A stretch of DNA of 50,882 bases, from NCBI GenBank assembly GCA_018333775.1, contig JAGXSO010000071.1, positions 1 through 50,882 of the forward strand. Direction: 5' to 3'. Shown here in pieces: positions 9,208-17,101 of the stretch (position 1 is the stretch's first letter; the number at the start of each line of letters is the position of its first letter). The stretch comes from Truepera sp. (GTDB taxonomy: Bacteria; Deinococcota; Deinococci; Deinococcales; Trueperaceae). The position numbers were made by a program, and so were the translations under genes. The notes beneath the pieces are model-generated. The model did no database searches. It saw only the letters and a program-made list of their open reading frames with translations, and had not been told where the DNA came from.

Positions 9208-10171
9208 ATCTGATTCTTGGATCGAGGAGTGCATATGAGACATCAGCCAGTAGATTACCTACCACTACCAGGGCTGCCACTAGCATATTGATGCCCAGAA
9301 CGAGAGGGAAATCCCGCGCAAAGACGGCGGCCACGAATAGCCTACCCATGCCAGGCCAGGCGGAGATGGTCTCAGCAATCACCGCTCCGCCCAACAGAAA
9401 TGGGAACCACAGCCCTAAGATCGTCACTACCGGCAGGAGCGCATTACGTAGTGCATGCTTCCAGATCACCACCCGGTGGCGGACCCCCTTGGCGTGGGCG
9501 GTGCGAATATAGTCCTGGCGGATGACCTCGAACATGCTGCTGCGAACGTAGCGGATGAGCCCGGCGGTGTACCCCAAGCCGAGCACAATGCCGGCCGGAA
9601 TGACCAGATGGCGCAACCGATCGATGAAGACTGTCCACCACGTGGGATCTTGCAGCCCGACCGTGCTCATCCCGGAGATCGGTAGCCATCCCAACTGGAC
9701 GGAGAAGATGATAATGGCGACCAGGCCCAAGAAGAACGACGGCGTGGAAACGAAGATAAAGGCAGATAAGGTGGCCAGATTATCGACTATAGAGTAGGGC
9801 CTTACGGCTGAGAGAACTCCGATCGGAATCGCAATGAGCACGCTTACCAAGATCGCCGGTATAGTCAGTTGTAGCGTCGCGGGGATACGCTCGACAATCA
9901 GTTCCAGCACCGGCCGCCGTTGCACGAGCGAGTGGCCGAAATCGCCCTGTACTATCCGCCCCAACCACCGCGCATAGCGCACGGGGAAAGGCTGGTCGAG
10001 GCCGAAGTGCCTGATGATGGCTAGCCGGTCCTCTTCCCCTCGCACTCTGGCATCGATGAAGACCGCCGAAATCCCTCCGGGAGTAAGATGCATCATACCG
10101 AAGGTAACAAAGGTGATACCCAGCAACAGCGGCAACGCTACGATGCTACGGCGTACTAGGTAGACTATCAT
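9200..10171 (-). CDS. ABC transporter permease, DppB/OppB type (unit 1)
   Basis: This 323-residue permease begins with the typical OppB helix followed by a GITFVTFGMMHLTPGG segment. A periplasmic loop carries FGLDQPFPVRYARWL, and the EAA-type loop contains HAKGVRHRVVIWKHALRNALLP. GGAAGGG precedes the ATG by two bases. It is the membrane partner of the downstream DppC protein and receives substrate from the binding protein encoded at 10235-11806. Confidence 0.95.
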   Translation of the reverse strand: MIVYLVRRSIVALPLLLGITFVTFGMMHLTPGGISAVFIDARVRGEEDRLAIIRHFGLDQPFPVRYARWLGRIVQGDFGHSLVQRRPVLELIVERIPATLQLTIPAILVSVLIAIPIGVLSAVRPYSIVDNLATLSAFIFVSTPSFFLGLVAIIIFSVQLGWLPISGMSTVGLQDPTWWTVFIDRLRHLVIPAGIVLGLGYTAGLIRYVRSSMFEVIRQDYIRTAHAKGVRHRVVIWKHALRNALLPVVTILGLWFPFLLGGAVIAETISAWPGMGRLFVAAVFARDFPLVLGINMLVAALVVVGNLLADVSYALLDPRIRYD

Positions 10172-10234
10172 TTCCCTTCCTCTAGCTAGCTGGGGAGCAG
10201 AACGGCTTCCGCCCCCCAGCTCGAGCCGGTCAGC

Positions 10235-11806
10235 TCAGAAGCGCTGCAGACCCTCAGGTACCCACCAGTACTCAACGTTCCACATCATGCCAACCGGTGA
10301 TGGTACCACCCCATGAAAGCGGCGGGAGATTCCGATTATCGCCTCGGTGAAGAGCATAAAGCTCACCGGCTGCAGTTCGTTCAGCCGTTCATGTAGCTCC
10401 CAATAGATCGCTCTTCGGGCCTCCCTATCCATCTCCCGGCGACCGGCCTCGATCAACTCATCCACGCGGGCATCGACGAAGTTGGTGTCGTTGAAGCCCC
10501 ATTCAGCCTGGCTGGAATGGTAGTAGACATACACATCGGGATCGACACCAACGGTGAAGCCAAGGAAGAACGCCTCGAAAGCACGGCGCGGCGGATCGAG
10601 CCGGCTGACGAAGTCGCCCCACTCCAGGAAGAGGGGATTGAGCCTAACCCCGATCTGGCGATACTGTTCTATGGCCAATTCGATGACCATGGCATGTACC
10701 GGATCACCGGCGCGGCCCAGGAACTCGAACTCGAAGATCGCGCCCTCTCTATCGAGCCAGCCGTCGCCGTCGGTATCTTGCCAGCCCGCCTCAGCGAGGA
10801 GCCTTCGCGCTTGCTCTGGATCGTAGGGTAACGGACGCACATCCGGGTTGAACGCCCAGGAGATGGGAGGGAAGGGACCGGTAGCTACCACCGCTAACCC
10901 TTCATAAACCACTTCGGCTATCGTCTCCCGATCGATGGCCATAGTGAGCGCCCTTCTTACCCGGTCATCGTCGAACTTGGGCAGGCGTTCGTTCCAACCA
11001 AAGTAGTCGAATCTCAACGATGGGTAGCGATGAACATAGATATGCTCCACTCCCCGCATACGCTGGTAATGAACCGTCGGGATACCGGCAAGATCGATCG
11101 TGCCGGCCTCCAGCTCCAGCATCCGCACATCATCGGCCGGGATGATCCGCCACATGATGCTGTCCAGATAGGGCACCTGGCCGTGGTAATGCTCGTTGCG
11201 ATCGGCAATGACATGAACATCGCTAATCCACTCTCGGAAGACGAACGGGCCAGTTCCTATCGGCGCGCGGTTGAACGCAGCGACATTGATGTCCTCACCT
11301 TCAAGCAGATGCTTGGGGATAATCCCCATGGTAAAGGCCTGCAAAGCCGGGGCGAACGGTTCGCGAAATGTTACCCGGAAGGTGTAAGGATCGACGACCT
11401 CCCATTTTTCCACCTTTTCGTAATCGCCGCGGCGGACGGTGATGGTGTGGGGATCCATGATCGTTTCGAAAGTGAACAGGACATCCTCCGCGGTGAACGG
11501 AGTACCATCGTGCCAGTAGACATCCTGGCGCAAGTGGAAAGTCCACACTAGCCCATCTGCCGAGACCTCCCACGAGTGAGCCAGATCCGGTTCGTGCTCG
11601 AGCCGGTCATTGACCTTGACCAACCCGCTGAATACCGTGCCGATGATGACCCCTGACTGGACATCGGTAAAGAGGACTGGATTGAGCACCATCGGGCTGA
11701 CTATGCCCATGATCAATTTGTCGCCACGCACCGGCGGCTGTTCCGCCAAGCCTATCGCCAGTAACCCGATCAGCAGCCATACCATACCGATTTTTACTCT
11801 TGACAT
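10235..11806 (-). CDS. ABC transporter substrate-binding protein, family 5 (unit 1)
   Basis: The start at 11806 is chosen because GGAGA lies 7 bases upstream; a longer in-frame start at 11830 lacks a site. The 523-residue product begins with a signal peptide (MSRVKIGMVWLLIGLLAIGLA) and then a family 5 (DppA/OppA) fold. Hallmarks are AHSWEVSADGLVWTFHLRQDVYWHDGTPF, PIGTGPFVFREW and RRALTMAIDRETI. It binds oligopeptides, nickel chelates or glycosides outside the membrane; the ligand cannot be inferred. No lipobox Cys is evident. It leads the unit binding protein-DppB-DppC. Confidence 0.93.
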   Translation of the reverse strand: MSRVKIGMVWLLIGLLAIGLAEQPPVRGDKLIMGIVSPMVLNPVLFTDVQSGVIIGTVFSGLVKVNDRLEHEPDLAHSWEVSADGLVWTFHLRQDVYWHDGTPFTAEDVLFTFETIMDPHTITVRRGDYEKVEKWEVVDPYTFRVTFREPFAPALQAFTMGIIPKHLLEGEDINVAAFNRAPIGTGPFVFREWISDVHVIADRNEHYHGQVPYLDSIMWRIIPADDVRMLELEAGTIDLAGIPTVHYQRMRGVEHIYVHRYPSLRFDYFGWNERLPKFDDDRVRRALTMAIDRETIAEVVYEGLAVVATGPFPPISWAFNPDVRPLPYDPEQARRLLAEAGWQDTDGDGWLDREGAIFEFEFLGRAGDPVHAMVIELAIEQYRQIGVRLNPLFLEWGDFVSRLDPPRRAFEAFFLGFTVGVDPDVYVYYHSSQAEWGFNDTNFVDARVDELIEAGRREMDREARRAIYWELHERLNELQPVSFMLFTEAIIGISRRFHGVVPSPVGMMWNVEYWWVPEGLQRF

Positions 11807-11914
11807 TTGACCGTCTCCTTTCTTGCGCACTCACACTTGCTCTTGTAAGCTACCATCTTCTTTTTTCCTCCTCATTCTCTTCTTGGGATAGGTTGGGTTA
11901 GGGGAACACGGGCG

Positions 11915-13288
11915 TCAGGGCAATTTGCCGGTCTTCTGCAAGCGATAGCGCTCGTAATAGAGATCGATCCCTGCCTTGCCCACGCAGAACTCCACCGGTA
12001 ATTTCATCCCAGACCCCAAAGTGTAGAAAGTCCTGGTGTCTCCTTCGATCGCCTCCGGCACGAGCAGGACTACCAGGTCGTTGTACCTATCCGTAATCTC
12101 AATGGTGAGGAAGTCGCCCTTCCGCTTCACCTGAGCCTTCATGGTGCCCTTGTAGGTCTCGTAGGCGCCTACTAGCTCGGTGAGCGCCTTTTCCCTTTGC
12201 ACAAAGGGGAGGCTCTCCGGCTCTTGCTCCAGGAGGATCGCCAGTCCGTAAATTCCCAGTTGCGAGAGCGGATAGCCGCTCCCATTGGCCAAGAGGGCGA
12301 TGCCCAGACCTTGTTGCGGAATAAAGCCGATGTACGCGGTGGCGACCAATACCGATCCACCGTGGCCGACCAGCTTGTGACCCAGAAAATCTGAGGCAAT
12401 CGACAGGCCGTAACCGTAGCTCCTCTCGCCAAACGGGCCCTGCGAGGGCAACGCAATTTGGGGAGCCGCCATCGCCGCCACTGACTCCGGTGAGAGCACA
12501 CGGGCACCGCCGTACTCTCCCCCGTTGAGGTACATGGCAACGTAACGGGAGAGGTCCAGCACGTTGCTTATCAGCGCGCCATCGGCGGAGATGCCGCCAT
12601 AAAGATAAGTTGACGGCTTCCGCTCCCCCTCACGGGTGATAATGTAGGGCGTGGCTGCGTCTGGGTCTCTCTCCACCGCCTCTTTGCTGAAGAAGCTACG
12701 CTCCATCCCCAGTGGCGCCAGCACATGCTTCTGTACATACTCCTCATAGGGCAGACCGGAACACTTCTCAATAATGTAACCGAGGATGGCATACCCTTCG
12801 TTTAGGTAGAACCAGCGCTCGCCGGGGCGGGCGAGGGTCCACTCTTGAGCATCGGCCATGAAGGTGAGCAGATCATTGCAGCTGGCGATCGGAAACCAAT
12901 TCTCACCGGCGCCGGTTGCTCCACGGATCACCGCCTCGGCGTAAGCTAAGGCAGGGATGCCGGAGCTGTGATTCATGAGGTGGGCTACCCGGACAGTTTC
13001 TCCCCCCGGCCGGATGTTAAATGGCACGTGTGCCTCCACCGGGTCGTCGATGTTTAACTTGCCCTGCTCTGCCAGCTGCATAATCGACAGAGCGGTAAAA
13101 GACTTGGTGACGGAGCCGATCCCGTAGAGGGTGTGGGGCGTTGCGGCCAGGCCATGGTCCAGGTCCCGGAACCCGAAGGCCTTGGCCCAGACGACCTCCT
13201 CGCCTTTCACCACGGCTGCGCTGAGGCCGGGGAGTTTGGTCTCGGACATCTTAGCGAAGATAAACTCTTCCAACTTGGCAAACGACAT
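11915..13288 (-). CDS. Serine hydrolase, beta-lactamase (class C/PBP4*) fold
   Basis: The ATG at 13288 is preceded by AAGGAG at ideal spacing and is preferred to an in-frame ATG at 13327. The 457-residue protein has S59-V-T-K62, a YLN triad near residue 165 and an HGGS box, so the active site is complete. A short beta-rich C-terminal domain follows from about residue 360. No signal peptide is seen. It lies between the two transporter units and follows the DppC gene of unit 2 by 10 bases, so it is probably co-transcribed. It is a diverged paralogue of the protein at 4259-5983. Likely roles are D-amino-acid peptidase or esterase. Confidence 0.9.
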   Translation of the reverse strand: MSFAKLEEFIFAKMSETKLPGLSAAVVKGEEVVWAKAFGFRDLDHGLAATPHTLYGIGSVTKSFTALSIMQLAEQGKLNIDDPVEAHVPFNIRPGGETVRVAHLMNHSSGIPALAYAEAVIRGATGAGENWFPIASCNDLLTFMADAQEWTLARPGERWFYLNEGYAILGYIIEKCSGLPYEEYVQKHVLAPLGMERSFFSKEAVERDPDAATPYIITREGERKPSTYLYGGISADGALISNVLDLSRYVAMYLNGGEYGGARVLSPESVAAMAAPQIALPSQGPFGERSYGYGLSIASDFLGHKLVGHGGSVLVATAYIGFIPQQGLGIALLANGSGYPLSQLGIYGLAILLEQEPESLPFVQREKALTELVGAYETYKGTMKAQVKRKGDFLTIEITDRYNDLVVLLVPEAIEGDTRTFYTLGSGMKLPVEFCVGKAGIDLYYERYRLQKTGKLP

Positions 13289-13298
13289 GTTAACTCCT

Positions 13299-14138
13299 TT
13301 AGGTTTTGAGTCTCGGATCCAGGGCATCTCTCAGGCCATCCCCTAGGAAGTTGAAGCCCAGTACGGTGAACATGATAGCCAAGCCGGGGAAAGTGGCTAT
13401 CCATGGCGCACGCCGTAAAAAACCACGGCCATCGGCTAAAATTGCCCCCCAGTCGGGCATCGGAGGCTGGGCGCCTAAGCCAAGAAAGCTCAAGGCTGAA
13501 GCGGCCAGGAGCGCTCCGGCCATCCCCAGAGTTGCCAGCACGATGATCGGAGCTACTACGTTAGGTAAGATATGGCGAAAGATGATCCTTAAATCGCTCG
13601 CTCCCGTCGCCCTGACAGCCTGAATATAATCGTTCTCTTTGACCGATAGTACCTGACCCCTTACCAGACGGGCATAATCGCTCCAGCCGATCACCCCCAA
13701 GGCTACCATTACATTAAACAGTCCAGGACCCAAAATAGCCGCAATGGCCAGAGCCAACACTAGAGCGGGAAAGGCCAGCAATATATCTACCGACCTCATG
13801 ATTATGGTATCAATATGCCTGCCATAATAACCTGAGATCAGCCCCAGGGTTACCCCGATCGTCGCTTGGATCCCTACAATTATCACCCCTACCATTAGCG
13901 CAATTCTTGAACCGTATGCTATTCTGCTGAAAAGGCACCTGCCTAGGTGATCAGTCCCCAGGGGATAATCCATGCTCGGCGGCAAGAATCGATCCGCTAA
14001 TACTTGTCTCGCATAATGGTGGGGGGCGATGAAAGGGGCAAAGATGGCTACCAAAACGATAAATACGATAACCCCTGCCCCAAGGAACGCCAGTTTGTTT
14101 TGCCGAAACCTGCGTAGAGTTACCTTGAACTGGCCCAT
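13299..14138 (-). CDS. ABC transporter permease, DppC/OppC type (unit 2)
   Basis: I place the start at the ATG at 14138 (MGQFKVTLRRFRQNKLAFLG), giving 279 residues. The longer frame to 14207 would translate repeat DNA with no family similarity. The OppC N-terminal domain, six membrane helices and the EAA loop (NDYIQAVRATGASDLRIIFRH...) are present. Its base and codon use are clearly more AT-rich than the housekeeping genes, shared with the DppB gene upstream, which suggests separate ancestry. A 125-base gap with a hairpin separates it from DppB, unlike the overlapping pair in unit 1. Confidence 0.93.
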   Translation of the reverse strand: MGQFKVTLRRFRQNKLAFLGAGVIVFIVLVAIFAPFIAPHHYARQVLADRFLPPSMDYPLGTDHLGRCLFSRIAYGSRIALMVGVIIVGIQATIGVTLGLISGYYGRHIDTIIMRSVDILLAFPALVLALAIAAILGPGLFNVMVALGVIGWSDYARLVRGQVLSVKENDYIQAVRATGASDLRIIFRHILPNVVAPIIVLATLGMAGALLAASALSFLGLGAQPPMPDWGAILADGRGFLRRAPWIATFPGLAIMFTVLGFNFLGDGLRDALDPRLKT

Positions 14139-14263
14139 TTCTGTGATTCTCTCTCGAAAATCAGTAGCCAGGAGCCAGAAGCCAGGAGTCAGTAGGGGCG
14201 ACCCCACGTGGTCGCCCGGTTTTCATCCTTGGTGATGAATAAACGTTCATGGCAATTCCTCCT
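14139..14263 (-). repeat. Hairpin and repeat modules between the unit 2 permease genes
   Basis: On the minus strand the DppB stop is followed at once by AAGGAGGAATTGCCATGAA (about 14248-14266), then CACCAAGGATGAAAA (14220-14234). Next is an 8-bp-stem hairpin (arms 14196-14203 and 14210-14217) and an imperfect repeat GCCAGGAGCCA/GCCAGGAGTCA. The first module contains a ribosome-binding site and ATG opening a 29-codon frame, so a functional start region may have been displaced from dppC by insertion. The first two modules recur at 1328-1371. Confidence 0.65.
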
Positions 14264-15184
14264 TTAGCCATATTTTACTCGTGGATCTAGGAAGGTATAT
14301 AAGATATCGGCAAGCAGGTTGCTCAACACTACTATCATCGCCGTAATTAATACGACAGCTTGCACTACGGGGAAGTCTCGTACAAAAATCGACTCTACTA
14401 TAAGCCTGCCCATGCCAGGCCAGGCGAATACGGTTTCAGTGATTACTGCTCCACCAAATAACACCGGGAGTTGCAAGGCCACAATAGTGACTACCGGAAT
14501 CAAGGCATTCTTTAAGGCGTGCTTCGAGATTACAAGCCTCTCGGCTAAGCCCTTGGCTCGAGCGGTCCTGACATAATCCTGTCGAATAACCTCCAACATG
14601 CTGGATCTGGTCAACCGAGCGATTAGGGCAGCCTGGCCTGTTCCTAGAACGATAGCAGGTAGAATCAGATGGCTTATAGTCCCGCGCCCTGAAATCGGAG
14701 TCCAACCCAGCACAAAACTAAAGATATAGATCATCATCAGCCCTTGCCAGAATGATGGCATGGAGATCCCGAAGAGTGCGCCCAGCATACCAGCATGATC
14801 GAAAGTAGAATATTGTTTAGTGGCCGAGATGATCCCCACTGGAATCGCTATCAGCAGCGCTAATAGCATCGCTGTAAAAGTCAACTCTAGGGTGGCTGGA
14901 AGCCTTTGCCATATCATCTCCATTACTGGCTGCCGAGTATAGATGGAGCGGCCAAGGTCGCCTCTGACAACTCCACTTAACCATCTAAAATATTGGACAG
15001 GGATAGGATCATCAAGGCCTAATCTTTCCCTTAATGCCGCGATAGCCTCTGGCGTAGCATGCTCCCCGAGCATGATCGTGGTTGGATCTCCTGGGGCAAG
15101 GTGTAAGATAGAGAAGACCACTATTGTTACTCCCAATACTATCGGAGCCATGGCTATTAACCTTCTGCCAATAAATGTAAGCAT
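14264..15184 (-). CDS. ABC transporter permease, DppB/OppB type (unit 2)
   Basis: This 306-residue permease has the OppB N-terminal helix, VTIVVFSILHLAPGDPT, the LGLDDPIPVQYFRWL loop and the ATPase-docking loop KGLAERLVISKHALKNALIP. It belongs with the binding protein at 15302-16912 and the DppC protein at 13299-14138. Codon use is AT-richer than the flanking binding-protein gene, with frequent ATA. AAGG lies upstream of the ATG. Confidence 0.95.
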   Translation of the reverse strand: MLTFIGRRLIAMAPIVLGVTIVVFSILHLAPGDPTTIMLGEHATPEAIAALRERLGLDDPIPVQYFRWLSGVVRGDLGRSIYTRQPVMEMIWQRLPATLELTFTAMLLALLIAIPVGIISATKQYSTFDHAGMLGALFGISMPSFWQGLMMIYIFSFVLGWTPISGRGTISHLILPAIVLGTGQAALIARLTRSSMLEVIRQDYVRTARAKGLAERLVISKHALKNALIPVVTIVALQLPVLFGGAVITETVFAWPGMGRLIVESIFVRDFPVVQAVVLITAMIVVLSNLLADILYTFLDPRVKYG

Positions 15185-15301
15185 CTAGCCTTACTCCCCT
15201 GCACTGTACTGCAACAGTAAGCGGCGGTAGCCCAGCCTTTGAATAGGGAGGGGGCCTCCTATGCTGACGAGGAGACCCCCTTCCGCCATTAGCGGCTTGC
15301 C

Positions 15302-16912
15302 CTACCTGACATATAGATCCAGGGCAAAGATCGACCGCGACCGCAAGGGGTGCGCTCCTAGGGATTCCACCCAGCCACCAACAGCCATCGATGCCATGTC
15401 GAACAACTTAGAGTGCCACATGGGGACAAAGGGCGCCTGCTCCAGAATGCGCACATGCGCTTTATTCCATGCCGTAGCGCGCTCCGCGGGGTCGAGGGAT
15501 GTAAGCCCGATGTCGATCAGCTCATCTACCTGGGGGTCGGAGAAGAAGCTGAAGTTCAAACCGCCGATCTGGCGAGTGTGGAAGAGGTCGAATCCCAGCG
15601 TTATATCTGGCCAGCTGTAACCGATCAGATAGAGCTCGTACACCCCTTCCCTGGCCCTGGCCACCGAGGCTGCGGGCTCGAGGATCGACACCCTGATGTT
15701 TAGGCCCATCTCTCTCAACTGTGCCTGTATGGCCTCTGGCTCTCCGATATGTCCGGTATTGCCCAACAGCTTAAACTCCGCCCGCCTGCCGGTCTCTTGA
15801 TGAGCCAGGATCCCATCGGGGCCTGGCAGCCAGCCGGCCTCGGCGAACAGCTCCCTCGCCCGTTCGGGATCGAACTCGCGCCGGATCGGCGGGATGGGCC
15901 CCACAGCCCACTCATAGCCTATCTGAGCAGACGAGATGAAGGTATAAGCTGGCTCTGCCATTCCTTCCAATACGAATTCAACGATATCTCTGGCGTTAAT
16001 AGCGTGGTTGAGCGCCTCTCTCAGCCTGAGATCGTCGAATGGCCATAGGGTAGTATTGATCCATAGCACGCTCGCCCCAGGGGCAAGCCTTTCTAGTGTC
16101 TGGATAGCCGGATCTGCTCTCAGCCTTAGGATATCGCCCGGTGGGATCGCGGCCGTAACGGCGTCTCCTCTTCTGACCCTATCCTCAAACTCCATCACCC
16201 GCGTCATCGGCTCAGGGACGACCAGGAGCTCGATCCGCTCCAGGTGTGCCGGACCGGGGTTCGCCACGAAGGCGGGACCCCAGGTATATTCGTCGTTTCT
16301 TACTACTACCACCCTCTCGCCCGGGATGAACTCATGGAACTTGAACGGTCCCGTCCCCACCATGTTTACGATACCGAAGTCCTCACCATACTTTGCCACC
16401 GCCGCTGGCGAGATAATCCCCGCGCAGGCACTTGTCAGATCGTTGAGGAACATCGGAGCGGGCTCGGTTAATCTCATTTCGATCGTGTACTCAGCTACTG
16501 CCACAGTTTCCTTTAACTGTGCCAAGATCCCAACTGGTGCCTCTGCGACGAACCTGTTAAAGCTGAATGCCGCAGCTTCGGCGTTGAAAGGGGTTCCATC
16601 GTGGAAACGAACCCCTCTTCTTAGGTGAAAGGTCCAGGTCAGTCCGTCTTCGGACATCTCCCAGGATTCAGCCAGATGCGGCACAATTTCCAGGTTTTGA
16701 TCATATGCCACGAGCGTATCCACGAGCAGTGAAAACACCCAGAACGATATGGCCATGACCGTCGCCTGTGGGCTAAGATTGTCCGGGGATGAAGCGGCAA
16801 CAAATGTCAAGGTTCCACCGGGTGTGGGCTCTGCTGGCTGTGGTGACCCCAGTGCCAACATACTCCCCATTAACAGCGTTACTGTTAGTATTAGTAAACC
16901 CCTTTTCATCAT
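15302..16912 (-). CDS. ABC transporter substrate-binding protein, family 5 (unit 2)
   Basis: The product has 536 residues with a signal peptide (MKRGLLILTVTLLMGSMLALG). Family 5 motifs follow: LSPQATVMAISFWVFSLLVD, LAESWEMSEDGLTWTFHLRRG, VGTGPFKFHEF and LREALNHAINARDI. Two adjacent ATGs (16912, 16909) follow GGGAGG; the second has better spacing. It is the first gene of the island and has the strongest promoter seen there. It is clearly homologous to, but diverged from, the unit 1 binding protein, so the two systems probably take different ligands. Confidence 0.93.
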   Translation of the reverse strand: MMKRGLLILTVTLLMGSMLALGSPQPAEPTPGGTLTFVAASSPDNLSPQATVMAISFWVFSLLVDTLVAYDQNLEIVPHLAESWEMSEDGLTWTFHLRRGVRFHDGTPFNAEAAAFSFNRFVAEAPVGILAQLKETVAVAEYTIEMRLTEPAPMFLNDLTSACAGIISPAAVAKYGEDFGIVNMVGTGPFKFHEFIPGERVVVVRNDEYTWGPAFVANPGPAHLERIELLVVPEPMTRVMEFEDRVRRGDAVTAAIPPGDILRLRADPAIQTLERLAPGASVLWINTTLWPFDDLRLREALNHAINARDIVEFVLEGMAEPAYTFISSAQIGYEWAVGPIPPIRREFDPERARELFAEAGWLPGPDGILAHQETGRRAEFKLLGNTGHIGEPEAIQAQLREMGLNIRVSILEPAASVARAREGVYELYLIGYSWPDITLGFDLFHTRQIGGLNFSFFSDPQVDELIDIGLTSLDPAERATAWNKAHVRILEQAPFVPMWHSKLFDMASMAVGGWVESLGAHPLRSRSIFALDLYVR

Positions 16913-16963
16913 TTCCTCCCTTAATGCTTAATCTATCTGATGCCGGGACTCTTGCTCGTTTCC

Positions 16964-16992
16964 ATGGTATGTTGAAGTGGACCTTCTGTCAA
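16964..16992 (-). promoter_or_regulatory. Sigma70-type promoter of the peptide-transport island
   Basis: Reading the minus strand, TTGACA (16987-16992) and TACCAT (16964-16969) are separated by exactly 17 bases. The start codon is about 50 bases further on, behind GGGAGG. The -35 matches consensus at all six positions and the -10 at four. The stretch from here to murE (17102) holds nothing else I recognise. Confidence 0.65.
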
Positions 16993-17101
16993 GATGCTGG
17001 AAGCTTGAGGGGTGCATCCCAGAATTCAGAATTGACACCTAACACCTTACCGAAGAGTCGCTACTTCTCTACCATCTCGCTTATGGTGCAATTTCAGAAC
17101 T

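Noticed and set aside
4259..13288. Antibiotic-resistance beta-lactamases
   Set aside because: Both proteins lack export signals and sit among peptide transporters and a peptidase; the fold is shared by many peptidases and esterases.
13299..14207. Extended start for the unit 2 DppC protein
   Set aside because: The first 23 residues would be encoded by the duplicated GCCAGGAG-type intergenic sequence and match no permease N-terminus.
16008..16628. Plus-strand frame of 206 codons
   Set aside because: It is antisense to the unit 2 binding-protein gene and has low-complexity composition.
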